From NCBI RefSeq assembly GCF_004341385.1, contig NZ_SLXE01000008.1:46055-69065 (forward strand): a stretch of 23,011 nt of DNA. The letters run 5' to 3'. Positions 14,659 to 21,734 of the stretch are shown in pieces. Origin of the DNA: Uruburuella suis (GTDB lineage Bacteria > Pseudomonadota > Gammaproteobacteria > Burkholderiales > Neisseriaceae). Below the pieces are notes generated by a model that ran no database searches, was not told the origin of the DNA, and saw only the letters and a list, made by a program, of their open reading frames with translations. Both the position numbers and the translations under genes were made by a program. Position 1 is the first letter of the stretch, and every line of letters starts with the position of its first letter.

Positions 14659-16413
14659 TTAGGGTTTGGCTTGCGCCTGCACCATGGCGGCTTCTTTCAA
14701 AGGCTTGGTCGGCGACACGCCCAGAATATTCAGGCTGCCGCCCATCACTGATTTAAACACAGGGCCGGCAACAATGCCGCCGTAATAACCGTTGGCGCTC
14801 GGCTCGTCAATGCTGACGGCCACAATCACACGCGGATTCATCGCCGGGGCAAAGCCGATAAACATACCCACGTGTTTGTTGTCCACATAGCGGCCGTTTA
14901 CCAGCTTGCGCGCGGTGCCGGTTTTCGCGCCCACATCAAAGCCGTCCACCGCGCCGGCGGTGCCGGTGCCGCCTTTTTCGGTAACTGAAATCATGATGTT
15001 GCGTACGGCTTTAGCAGTGGCCGGTTTGATAATCTGCTCGCCTTTGGGCGCGGCCTGCTGCTTCTCAAAGCTCACCGGCAGCAATTCGCCGTTGTGCGTA
15101 ATCACCGTGTAGGCGCGCGCCAGTTGCAAGAGGCTCAGCTGCAAGCCATAGCCGAACGACATGGTGGCTTGCTCAATCGGCCGCCAATTTTGCCATTTGC
15201 GCAACATGCCCGCGCTCTCACCCGGAAAGCCCGAATGCATGCGCTGGCCTACGCCGATGCTGTGATAAAAATCATACATCTCCTGTGGCGAAAACATGGC
15301 CGAAAGACGGCTGGTGCCCACGTTGGACGATTTCTGCATAATGCCGCGCACATCCAGCGAGGGATACACATGGGTGTCGCGCACGGTGGCGGGGCCGATT
15401 TTATACGGATTGGTGTTAAACCAAGTGTTCACGCCCACTTTGCCCGAATCGAGCGCCTTGGCAATGGTGAAAGGCTTCATCGCCGAGCCCGGCTCGATCA
15501 TATCGGTTACCGCACGGTTGCGGCGCTGCTCGCTGTCGGCATGGCCGGGGCTGTTGGGGTCGTAGGCGGGGCTGTTGGCCAGCGCCAGAATTTCACCGGT
15601 TTGCGCATCCAGCACCACCACGCTGCCTGCTTTGGCACGGTGGTGGCTCACGGCTTTATTCAATTCTTCATAAGCCAGCGTTTGAATGCGCTGATCGAGC
15701 GACATCACCATATTGCGGCCGTTTTGCGGATCGCGGTTGCGCGGCGAATCGAGGCTGTCAACGATATTGCCTTTGTTGTCGCGCAGCACCACTTTGGCAC
15801 CGTTGGCACCGCGCAAATCGTCTTCACGCGCCAGCTCCAGCCCTTCTTGGCCTTTGCCGTCGATGTTGGTGAAGCCGATTACATGCGCAAACAGATTGCC
15901 CATCGGATAATGGCGCTTAGATTCTTTTTGGAAAGCCAAACCTTTGATGCCCAAAGCCGCCACTTTATCGCTGGTTTGCTTATTAAGCTGGCGCTTCAGA
16001 TAGATAAAGTCTTTGTCTTTTTTCGCCAAACGCGCCTCGATGGTTTCCACCGGCACATCAATCAGCGCCGAGAGCTGCTGCAATTGCTCGGCGCTCGGCA
16101 TTTCATCCATGCCCGAGGGCACGGCATAAAGCGATTCGGTCGGCGCGCTCAGCGCCAGGGTGGCGCCGTTGCGGTCGGTGATGGTGCCGCGCGAGGCCGG
16201 CAGCGCAATGGTGCGCACAAAGCGCTGGTCGCCCTGATTTTTCAGAAAATCATGCTGCGTGGTTTGCAAATACACCCCACGCCCCACCAAAGCGGCAAAG
16301 GCCAGCGCCAATCCGCCCAGCACAAAAGCAATCCGCCCGTTGGTGCTCACGGGTTTCTTGCCCTTGGGCTGCTTGGGCAGCATCTGCGGCTTGTATTCGT
16401 TTTTGATTAACAT
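14659..16413 (-). CDS. ftsI: Penicillin-binding protein 2 (septal transpeptidase FtsI/PenA)
   Basis: This is the class B penicillin-binding protein that cross-links septal peptidoglycan and partners FtsW; in Neisseria it is PBP2, product of penA. The 584-residue product has a cytoplasmic tail, a membrane anchor at about 27-46, a dimerisation domain and a transpeptidase domain. The active-site motifs are S310-A-M-K313, S362-S-N364 and K497-T-G499, the same numbering as gonococcal PBP2. RDTHV has a single aspartate, so the inserted Asp345a of some resistant gonococci is absent. Residues 504, 510, 515, 541 and 566 are L, V, V, N and V (see findings). Its end overlaps the murE ribosome site region. 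Confidence 0.97.
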   Translation of the reverse strand: MLIKNEYKPQMLPKQPKGKKPVSTNGRIAFVLGGLALAFAALVGRGVYLQTTQHDFLKNQGDQRFVRTIALPASRGTITDRNGATLALSAPTESLYAVPSGMDEMPSAEQLQQLSALIDVPVETIEARLAKKDKDFIYLKRQLNKQTSDKVAALGIKGLAFQKESKRHYPMGNLFAHVIGFTNIDGKGQEGLELAREDDLRGANGAKVVLRDNKGNIVDSLDSPRNRDPQNGRNMVMSLDQRIQTLAYEELNKAVSHHRAKAGSVVVLDAQTGEILALANSPAYDPNSPGHADSEQRRNRAVTDMIEPGSAMKPFTIAKALDSGKVGVNTWFNTNPYKIGPATVRDTHVYPSLDVRGIMQKSSNVGTSRLSAMFSPQEMYDFYHSIGVGQRMHSGFPGESAGMLRKWQNWRPIEQATMSFGYGLQLSLLQLARAYTVITHNGELLPVSFEKQQAAPKGEQIIKPATAKAVRNIMISVTEKGGTGTAGAVDGFDVGAKTGTARKLVNGRYVDNKHVGMFIGFAPAMNPRVIVAVSIDEPSANGYYGGIVAGPVFKSVMGGSLNILGVSPTKPLKEAAMVQAQAKP

Positions 16414-16467
16414 AGCAACTTCTCGTTTTTATAGTAGGTTTACTGCCTAATCACCCATTGTTTACAC

Positions 16468-16728
16468 TTATTTCACTTCCACCATTTTGGTGTCGAGCGC
16501 GCTGGGCGGGCGCAGATTTTGCTTTTCCGCCGCCGCCTTAATCAGCTGGTGGTTGGCCAGCTTGGCCTGATCCAGCTTTAAGCGCGCATAATCCTGCTCC
16601 AAATGGATTTCCTGCTTTTCGGCCTTATCCAGCGCAATGAATTGCTGGCGCGACCTGTCTTGCACGGTTACCGCTGCCAAGCCCGACAACAAAGCCAACA
16701 CCAGCAGCATCACATTTAATTTATTCAT
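16468..16728 (-). CDS. ftsL: Cell division protein FtsL
   Basis: FtsL is a small bitopic membrane protein that forms the FtsQLB complex and activates FtsWI. The 86-residue product has a very short cytoplasmic tail, one membrane segment at about residues 6-22 (VMLLVLALLSGLAAVTV) and a periplasmic helical stretch rich in leucine, glutamate and lysine (about 30-70) that should form a coiled coil with FtsB. Identity rests on size, topology and position between rsmH and ftsI, because FtsL sequences are poorly conserved. The ribosome site is weak (AGAGA), and a duplicated 15-base segment lies just upstream. Confidence 0.9.
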   Translation of the reverse strand: MNKLNVMLLVLALLSGLAAVTVQDRSRQQFIALDKAEKQEIHLEQDYARLKLDQAKLANHQLIKAAAEKQNLRPPSALDTKMVEVK

Positions 16729-16735
16729 TCTCTAT

Positions 16736-16765
16736 CAACAGCCTTTTGTGCAACAGCCTTTTGTG
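16736..16765. repeat. 15-bp tandem duplication before ftsL
   Basis: CAACAGCCTTTTGTG occurs twice head to tail (16736-16750 and 16751-16765) in the 70-base rsmH-ftsL gap. On the minus strand each copy carries AAAAGG, a possible ribosome site, although the nearer one is about 13 bases from the ftsL ATG, which is rather far. Confidence 0.85.
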
Positions 16766-16798
16766 CTCCGCTGCGGCTGGCTGTACACAGCCGGCCGC

Positions 16799-17755
16799 CT
16801 ATCCTTCGAATTTGCCTTCAGTTCGCTCCGCCACCCGCAACACCGCTGATCGCGCGCGCGGATTCATTTGCACTTCGTTTTCAGACGGCTTCACTGCTTT
16901 GCCGATTAAAGCCAGCGGCGGCTGCGGCAAATCGGCCTCTCTTACCGCCGCCCACTTCGGCAACGGCGCATGTTGCGAATGCTGCTTCATAAATTGCTTC
17001 ACAATGCGGTCTTCCAGCGAGTGAAACGCAATCAGCGCCAGCCTGCCGCCCGTGTTCAAACGCTGCACCGCCTGTGGCAACACAGCCTTTACTTCTTCAA
17101 GCTCACGGTTGATGAAGATGCGAACGGCTTGGAACGTCCGGGTCGCCGGGTCTTGTCCGCGCTCGCGAGTAAAGACGTTTTTCGCCACGAGCTGCGCCAG
17201 CTTGCCGGTTGTATCGATGGGTGCCGTTTCGCGTTGCGCCACGATGGCGCGGGCGATTTGGCGACTAAACCGCTCTTCACCATAATTTTTAATCACCTCG
17301 TGTATTTGCTGCTCATCCGCCACAGCCAGCCATTCAGCGGCAGATTGGCCGCGGGTGGTGTCCATGCGCATATCCAGCGGCGCATCAAAGCGGAAGCTGA
17401 ATCCGCGCGCGCGCTCATCAATTTGCGGTGAGGAAATGCCCAAATCAAACAGCGCGCCATCTATCTTTTCAATGCCCAATTCATCCAAGGCCGTCTGAAA
17501 CGTGGCAAAGCCGTTGTGCACCACGCACACCCGCTTATCTTGTGCCGCCAATTCATTGGCCACGGCAATCGCCTGAGGATCTTTATCAAACACCACCAAG
17601 CGGCCTTGGCTGCCCAGCTTCGACAAAATCAGCTTCGAGTGGCCGCCACGGCCAAACGTTCCATCCACATACACGCCGTTTTCACGGATATTGAGCGCGG
17701 CCACCGCCTCATTCAGCAAAACCGTAATGTGCCGGTGCACTTCTTGTGTGCTCAT
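16799..17755 (-). CDS. rsmH: 16S rRNA m4C1402 methyltransferase RsmH (MraW)
   Basis: RsmH methylates N4 of cytidine 1402 in the 16S rRNA decoding site, using S-adenosylmethionine. The 318-residue product opens with HITVLLNEAV, carries the cofactor loop DGTFGRGGHS at residues 31-40, and has the family segments FDLGISSPQID, RGFSFRFDAPLDMRM and LALIAFHSLEDRIVKQFM. Its ATG overlaps the mraZ stop in an ATGA tetranucleotide, so translation is coupled to mraZ. An AG-DUS lies in the coding sequence at 17488-17499. The gene is second in the dcw operon, its usual place. Confidence 0.97.
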   Translation of the reverse strand: MSTQEVHRHITVLLNEAVAALNIRENGVYVDGTFGRGGHSKLILSKLGSQGRLVVFDKDPQAIAVANELAAQDKRVCVVHNGFATFQTALDELGIEKIDGALFDLGISSPQIDERARGFSFRFDAPLDMRMDTTRGQSAAEWLAVADEQQIHEVIKNYGEERFSRQIARAIVAQRETAPIDTTGKLAQLVAKNVFTRERGQDPATRTFQAVRIFINRELEEVKAVLPQAVQRLNTGGRLALIAFHSLEDRIVKQFMKQHSQHAPLPKWAAVREADLPQPPLALIGKAVKPSENEVQMNPRARSAVLRVAERTEGKFEG

Positions 17756-18207
17756 AGCTGCAAGTCCGTTTTGCTCAATTCAAACGCCAATTCATCGGGA
17801 TCGATATCCAGCGCCTGATTCATCTCTGCTTCCCAATGCTCACGACCCCACAACTCCAAACGGTTGGCGCGGCCGACCAAGGTCACTTCCTTATCGAAAT
17901 CCACGCGGCGGCGCAGATTGGCCGGCAGTAACACGCGCCCGGCGGTGTCGAGCTCCAAGGTGTCGGCATTGTGCAGCAGCAGATTTTGATAACGCTGCAA
18001 AGCCGGATTACCGGCCACTTTCAAGCCCAAAAGCTGCTTGGCCACGCCTTCCCATTCCGGCTCGGGGTAAACCAGCAGGCGGTGGCGCGAATCCAGCGTG
18101 GCCACCACGGCCGGCGTGTAATGGCGCAGCAGCAGCTCGCGGAACTTGGCAGGAATCGCCAACCGCCCTTTGCTGTCTATGCTGAGTTCGTGTACGCCGC
18201 CAAACAC
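17752..18207 (-). CDS. mraZ: Transcriptional regulator MraZ
   Basis: MraZ is a DNA-binding protein with two AbrB-like swapped-hairpin domains that binds repeats upstream of its own operon and usually represses the dcw cluster. I start it at the GTG at 18207, giving 151 residues. This matches the usual MFGGVHELSIDSKGR N-terminus and length, and AAGGAG lies 9 bases upstream. An ATG 16 codons earlier (18255) is in frame but lies inside the operator region and lacks such a site. The two repeats are seen at ELSIDSKGRLAIPAKFR and ELDTAGRVLLPANLR. It overlaps rsmH by 4 bases. Confidence 0.95.
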   Translation of the reverse strand: MFGGVHELSIDSKGRLAIPAKFRELLLRHYTPAVVATLDSRHRLLVYPEPEWEGVAKQLLGLKVAGNPALQRYQNLLLHNADTLELDTAGRVLLPANLRRRVDFDKEVTLVGRANRLELWGREHWEAEMNQALDIDPDELAFELSKTDLQL

Positions 18208-18216
18208 TTCGCCCCA

Positions 18217-18222
18217 CTCCTT
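18217..18222 (-). promoter_or_regulatory. Ribosome binding site deciding the mraZ start
   Basis: AAGGAG on the minus strand, 9 bases before the GTG at 18207, supports the 151-residue MraZ over the longer frame from 18255. Confidence 0.8.
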
Positions 18223-18242
18223 GGATAATTTCGGGTAATTGC

Positions 18243-18267
18243 CACACTTTGACACACATTACCCCAC
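18243..18267 (-). promoter_or_regulatory. Probable MraZ operator: three boxes at 10-bp period
   Basis: On the minus strand GTGGG (18263-18267), GTGTG (18253-18257) and GTGTG (18243-18247) recur exactly every 10 bases in the same orientation, just after the predicted transcription start. Known MraZ operators are direct repeats of TGGG or AAAGTG-type boxes with a 10-base period before mraZ; the third box here reads AAAGTGTGG. Binding here would block the operon promoter. Confidence 0.65.
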
Positions 18268-18275
18268 ATGCCTAC

Positions 18276-18304
18276 ACTATAAAAAATTTTGCAAACTCGG
18301 TCAA
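18276..18304 (-). promoter_or_regulatory. dcw operon promoter
   Basis: TTGACC (18299-18304) and TATAGT (18276-18281) on the minus strand are separated by 17 bases, each matching 5 of 6 of the sigma70 consensus. Transcription would start near 18269, immediately before the three putative MraZ boxes, leaving a leader of about 60 bases before mraZ. Confidence 0.7.
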
Positions 18305-18523
18305 ATCGGCCTTTCTGTAAAAACAAGCGGCCAGACAAGCACTTATCGAAAAAAAAGCAGGCAGCCGCCCGCAAGGCAGCCGCCATTCCCGATATAAATC
18401 ACTATATCTAGTATGAAATTCAAAGTTAAGCTACTACATATGGTATAAATCCACCACAAACCACAGCCTTGCAATCCGCGTTATAATAAACCCACGCCTC
18501 TTTAAAATTTACATTTATTAACA
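18305..18523. other. Divergent intergenic region with no gene
   Basis: This is the remainder of the 316-base space between mraZ and the methyltransferase gene. It contains a 10-base direct repeat GGCAGCCGCC (18360-18369 and 18375-18384) and a short inverted repeat GATATA/TATATC (18391-18396, 18403-18408). It then becomes AT-rich towards the methyltransferase gene. I see no coding region, RNA gene or DUS here. Confidence 0.6.
18482..18487 (+). promoter_or_regulatory. Possible -10 box of the methyltransferase gene
   Basis: A consensus TATAAT lies 36 bases before the ATG, but no recognisable -35 is present at 16-18 bases. An alternative is TGGTATAAA (18441-18449) with TTCAAA (18419-18424) at 19 bases. 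Neither is strong. Confidence 0.35.
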
Positions 18524-19681
18524 ATGAATAGCCCACAACTTCCCGCCCCTTCTGCCACAGCCGCTGCCGCCAGCCAAGCGCTGTGCCGAATCATCCGCAC
18601 TGAAATCCAAAACCACGGCGGCTGGATACCGTTTTCCCGCTTTATGGAGCTGGCGCTTTACGCCCCACAATATGGTTACTACACCGGCGGCAGCCACAAA
18701 ATCGGCGGCAGCGGTGATTTTATTACCGCACCCACACTCTCACCGCTCTTCGGCCAAACCCTCGCCCGCCAACTCGCCGAGCTGCTGCCGCAAACCGCCG
18801 GCAACGTTTACGAATTCGGTGCCGGCACCGGCGCTTTGGCCGCCACCTTGCTGCAAAACCTTTCAGACGGCCTCAAACATTACTACATCATCGAAGTCTC
18901 ACCCGAGCTTGCCGAGCGCCAGCGCGCCCACATCGCCGAAGCCGCCCCCGAAGCCGCCGGCAAAGTCACCCACCTCAGCAGCCTGCCCGACACCTTCGAC
19001 GGCATCATCATCGGCAACGAAGTGCTTGATGCCATGCCGGTAGAAATCGTGCGCCATGCGCACAATCAATGGCAGCAAATGGGCGTGACCCTGGCCGACG
19101 ACAGCAGCTTTATCCAGCAGGCACAACCGCTGCCACCGAGCGCGCTCTCGCAGGCGGCCACTAGCTATTTCCCCCACTCGCCGCAGCCCTACACCAGCGA
19201 GCTGCACCCTGCACAACACGCTTTCATGCATACCTTGGCCGAAAAACTGCAACGCGGCGGCATTATCCTGATCGACTACGGCTTCGATGCCGCCCAGTAT
19301 TACCATCCGCAGCGCCACATGGGCACGCTGATCGGCCATTACCGCCACCACACCGTGCACGACCCGTTTTTCCACATCGGCCTCACCGACCTCACCGCCC
19401 ATGTAAACTTCACCGACATCGCCCAAGCCGGCACCGATGCCGGGCTGGATTTAATCGGCTATGCCACGCAAGCCCATTTTCTGCTCAATCTGGGCATCAC
19501 TGACATCATGGCCAAGAGCACCGAGCCGGCTTCTGCCGACTATATCCGCGATGCCGCCGCCATCCACAAACTCACCGGCCAACACGAAATGGGCGAATTA
19601 TTCAAAGTGATTGCTTTCGGCCGCAACATCGGCATCGACTGGCAGGGCTTCAGCCACGGCGACATTTGCCATAAATTGTGA
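18524..19681 (+). CDS. SAM-dependent methyltransferase, MidA/NDUFAF7 family
   Basis: This 385-residue protein belongs to the family of mitochondrial NDUFAF7/MidA, which methylates an arginine of a complex I subunit. The role of the bacterial members is not settled. Visible motifs are GDFITAP at 64-70, the SAM-binding segment EFGAGTGALA at 97-106, EVSPEL near 124, NEVLDAMPV at 165-173, and later LIDYGF and DPFFHIGLTDLTAHVNF, all typical of the family. It is divergent from the dcw operon and ends at its own DUS terminator. No Shine-Dalgarno sequence is seen before the ATG. An AG-DUS lies in the gene at 18862-18873. The family call is firm; the substrate is unknown. Confidence 0.9.
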   Translation: MNSPQLPAPSATAAAASQALCRIIRTEIQNHGGWIPFSRFMELALYAPQYGYYTGGSHKIGGSGDFITAPTLSPLFGQTLARQLAELLPQTAGNVYEFGAGTGALAATLLQNLSDGLKHYYIIEVSPELAERQRAHIAEAAPEAAGKVTHLSSLPDTFDGIIIGNEVLDAMPVEIVRHAHNQWQQMGVTLADDSSFIQQAQPLPPSALSQAATSYFPHSPQPYTSELHPAQHAFMHTLAEKLQRGGIILIDYGFDAAQYYHPQRHMGTLIGHYRHHTVHDPFFHIGLTDLTAHVNFTDIAQAGTDAGLDLIGYATQAHFLLNLGITDIMAKSTEPASADYIRDAAAIHKLTGQHEMGELFKVIAFGRNIGIDWQGFSHGDICHKL

Positions 19682-19682
19682 T

Positions 19683-19719
19683 AAAAAGGCCGTCTGAAAA
19701 GGTTTCAGACGGCCTTTTT
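19683..19719 (+). terminator. Paired-DUS terminator after the methyltransferase gene
   Basis: Perfect 17-base inverted arms (19683-19699 and 19703-19719), each containing a complete AG-DUS, enclose a 3-base loop and end in TTTTT. It begins 2 bases after the stop codon. This is the classic Neisseria use of an inverted DUS pair as an intrinsic terminator. Confidence 0.92.
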
Positions 19720-19763
19720 ATTTAAATAAATCAAACAACAAAAAAATTATCATCAAATTATAT

Positions 19764-19792
19764 TTGACAGCCAAACACCATTCCCTTATAGT
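19764..19792 (+). promoter_or_regulatory. tRNA operon promoter
   Basis: A consensus TTGACA (19764-19769) and TATAGT (19787-19792) are spaced by 17 bases, and transcription would begin about 10 bases before the first tRNA. This is one of the two strongest promoters visible in the window, as expected for stable RNA. Confidence 0.85.
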
Positions 19793-19808
19793 ACGCGCTT
19801 CACCAGTT

Positions 19809-19885
19809 GGCGAATTAGCTCAGTCGGTTAGAGCAGAGGAATCATAATCCTTGTGTCCGGGGTTCGAATCCCTGATTCGCCACCA
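19809..19885 (+). tRNA. tRNA with CAU anticodon, probably elongator tRNA-Met
   Basis: The 77-base sequence folds as a full cloverleaf: acceptor GGCGAAT/ATTCGCC, D-arm AGCTCAG...GAGC, anticodon loop ATCATAA with CAT, TTCGAAT in the T-arm, and an encoded 3' CCA. The G1-C72 pair excludes initiator tRNA. A CAU anticodon could also mark tRNA-Ile2, where C34 becomes lysidine. Elongator Met is favoured from memory of related beta-proteobacterial sequences and is not proven. Confidence 0.9.
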
Positions 19886-19891
19886 AATATC

Positions 19892-19967
<76 letters not shown>

Positions 19968-19974
19968 TATTCAG

Positions 19975-20001
19975 AAAGCCGGCTTTTCCGCCGGCTTTTT
20001 T
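19975..20001 (+). terminator. Terminator of the tRNA pair
   Basis: AAAGCCGGC and GCCGGCTTT form a 9-bp stem with a short loop, followed by more T residues. It begins 8 bases after the alanine tRNA CCA. Confidence 0.9.
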
Positions 20002-20028
20002 ATTGTTTGAGCATTTCACCGCAATTTT

Positions 20029-20220
20029 ATACCAATTCGAAAAAATAACCTTACAAAATAAAAGCAGTTCGGCGGCATCATCCGCGTAGGTCGGATTCTT
20101 GAATCCGACGTTTGGCCAACGGCCAAAGCGATGTGCGTGCCTTGTTCTGCGAACAAGTGTCGGATTCGAGAATCCGACCTACAGGCTGCCTGTTTGTATA
20201 TTATTTTTTCGAATTGGTAT
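20029..20220. mobile_element. 192-bp composite inverted-repeat element
   Basis: Two perfect 20-base terminal inverted repeats (20029-20048 and 20201-20220), beginning ATACCAATTCGAAAAAAT, bound the element. These ends closely match those of the 104-bp Correia-like element at 11395-11498, but the interior is different: it holds a second, nested palindromic element at 20086-20182. There is no gene or transposase inside. It lies between the tRNA pair and the capsule export genes and fills most of the 322-base gap between the alanine tRNA and ctrD. The shared ends suggest both are mobilised by the same unseen enzyme. Confidence 0.75.
20086..20182. repeat. Nested palindromic repeat with multiple hairpins
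   Basis: Arms of 24 bases (20086-20109 and 20159-20182), starting GTAGGTCGGATTC, are inverted copies matching at 23 of 24 positions. Each arm is itself a palindrome (GTCGGATTC..GAATCCGAC). Between them are TTTGGCC/GGCCAAA and CTTGTTC/GAACAAG hairpins. The transcript could fold as one long stem or as four small hairpins. I recall similar GGTCGGATTC repeats as common in Neisseria genomes, but could not check. Confidence 0.7.
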
Positions 20221-20230
20221 TATTCAAAAT

Positions 20231-20279
20231 TCAATGCAAATAGCCGTCTGAAAATCTTTCAGACGGCTATTTGCATTGA
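20231..20279. terminator. DUS-variant hairpin after ctrD
   Basis: Perfect 23-base inverted arms (20231-20253 and 20257-20279) enclose a 3-base loop, and each includes TAGCCGTCTGAA, a DUS with an altered prefix. It begins 10 bases past the ctrD stop and would stall transcription of the capsule export operon. The U-run after it is interrupted (ATTTTG), so termination strength is uncertain. Confidence 0.7.
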
Positions 20280-20289
20280 GGGATCGTCA

Positions 20290-20940
20290 TCACAACTGGC
20301 TGTTGTAATATTTATACGCCAAATCCATATTGTCAAACTGATGCAACTCACCCGCCTCAAGCACCATGGCATTATCGCAATATTGCTTCATGGCGCTGTG
20401 GCTATGCGACACTAAAATAATCGAACGGTCTTGGCGCTTTTCAAACAATTCATACTTGCACTTGGCAGAAAAGCGCGAATCGCCCACCGCAATCACTTCA
20501 TCAATCAAATAGCAATCAAATTCCACCGCCAGTGACAAAGCAAAAGCCAGCCGCGCTTTCATGCCCGAAGAATAACGCTTCACCGGCTCATAAAGATACT
20601 GCCCCAGCTCGGAAAAATCTTCGGTAAAGGCCTTCACATAATCAATATCCACATCATAAATGCGGCAGATAAAGCGCAGATTGTCCATGCCCGTGAGGCT
20701 GCCCTGAAACGCACCGCTGAACGCCAGCGGCCACGAAATGCTCATGCTGCGCTTGATTTCACCCTCGGTGGGCGATTCAACGCCGCTAATCAGGCGGACG
20801 AGTGTAGACTTTCCCGCACCATTGCGGCCGAGAATCCCCACTTTCTCACCTTTTTGCAGCTGGAAATTAATGTCGTCCAACACCGTGCGCCAGCCGGCGC
20901 GCGTTTGATAGCGTTTGGATACATGTTCAACAGAAATCAC
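20290..20940 (-). CDS. ctrD: Capsule polysaccharide export ATPase CtrD (KpsT/BexA)
   Basis: CtrD is the cytoplasmic ATPase of the ABC transporter that exports lipid-anchored capsular polysaccharide across the inner membrane. The 216-residue product, the usual length for the family, has Walker A GRNGAGKST (38-46), the Q-loop glutamine near 79, signature YSSGM (123-127), Walker B CYLIDE (143-148) and the switch histidine H179. It starts with GTG, overlapping the ctrC stop as GTGA, so it is translationally coupled to the permease. It is last in the operon; a hairpin follows. The substrate polysaccharide cannot be deduced. Confidence 0.93.
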   Translation of the reverse strand: MISVEHVSKRYQTRAGWRTVLDDINFQLQKGEKVGILGRNGAGKSTLVRLISGVESPTEGEIKRSMSISWPLAFSGAFQGSLTGMDNLRFICRIYDVDIDYVKAFTEDFSELGQYLYEPVKRYSSGMKARLAFALSLAVEFDCYLIDEVIAVGDSRFSAKCKYELFEKRQDRSIILVSHSHSAMKQYCDNAMVLEAGELHQFDNMDLAYKYYNSQL

Positions 20941-21734
20941 TGCGGCTCCACCCCTTTGCTGAGTTGACTCACCATCGCCAATCCAAAAAACAACAGCACC
21001 AGATTACACAACAACAAATACCACGGATTTTCATAAGTAATCACCGATGAGCCGAAATAGCCGGCACGAAACATTTCCGTGCCGTGCACCATCGGAATCC
21101 ACAGCACATATTCGCGGATTTGCGCCGGCAATGCATGCACAAAGAAAAACACCCCCGAAAGCGGCATCATAATAAAGCTCAACGTACCCCAAACTTTGCC
21201 GAATGCTTCGAATTTATATGCAACCGAACAAATCACCAATCCCAAGCCGATCGCAAACATCGCCATTAAAAACCAAGCCATCAACATATAAAACACATCG
21301 CTTGGCGGCGCAATCCAAGACATTGCCACAAAAAGACCCACGATAACCACCTGCGCAATGCTTGCGCCGGCGATCTCAAGCAGCATCCGCGCAAAAAGTG
21401 TATCCAATACCCGCACATTGCGATGATACAGCAAGCTGATATTGGCACTGATGGCACCGATGGCGCGTGATGAAGCACTGCGCCACATCATCATCATTGG
21501 ATAGCCGGTCATAACAAAAGCAAACATATTCAGTGATGACACTTGGTTGGCCCGGATATATCCCCACAAGCTCACAATCAGCAAAGTCATCAACAACGGC
21601 TCAACAAACAACCACAAAAAGCCGATATTGTTGCGCCCATAGCGGGTAATGATTTCGCGCATCAGCAGCGCACCGATTACCCGCCGTTGAATCGCCAGCG
21701 ATTCCCAAAATGAAGTGTGATGCAGCGCTTTCAT
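20937..21734 (-). CDS. ctrC: Capsule polysaccharide export permease CtrC (KpsM/BexB)
   Basis: CtrC is the ABC-2 type membrane subunit that pairs with CtrD. The 265-residue product, standard for the family, has a cytoplasmic N-terminus with the conserved LLMREIITRYGRNNIGFLW segment (about 23-41) and about six hydrophobic segments. Its ATG overlaps the last base of the ctrB stop, and its stop overlaps the ctrD start, so ctrB, ctrC and ctrD form one translational unit. Base composition here looks more AT-rich than in the dcw genes, as is often seen in capsule loci. No complete DUS lies in the gene. Confidence 0.93.
   Translation of the reverse strand: MKALHHTSFWESLAIQRRVIGALLMREIITRYGRNNIGFLWLFVEPLLMTLLIVSLWGYIRANQVSSLNMFAFVMTGYPMMMMWRSASSRAIGAISANISLLYHRNVRVLDTLFARMLLEIAGASIAQVVIVGLFVAMSWIAPPSDVFYMLMAWFLMAMFAIGLGLVICSVAYKFEAFGKVWGTLSFIMMPLSGVFFFVHALPAQIREYVLWIPMVHGTEMFRAGYFGSSVITYENPWYLLLCNLVLLFFGLAMVSQLSKGVEPQ

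Noticed and set aside
18208..18255. MraZ start at ATG 18255
   Set aside because: It would begin within the operator boxes and add 16 residues absent from the family; GTG 18207 has AAGGAG at 9 bases.
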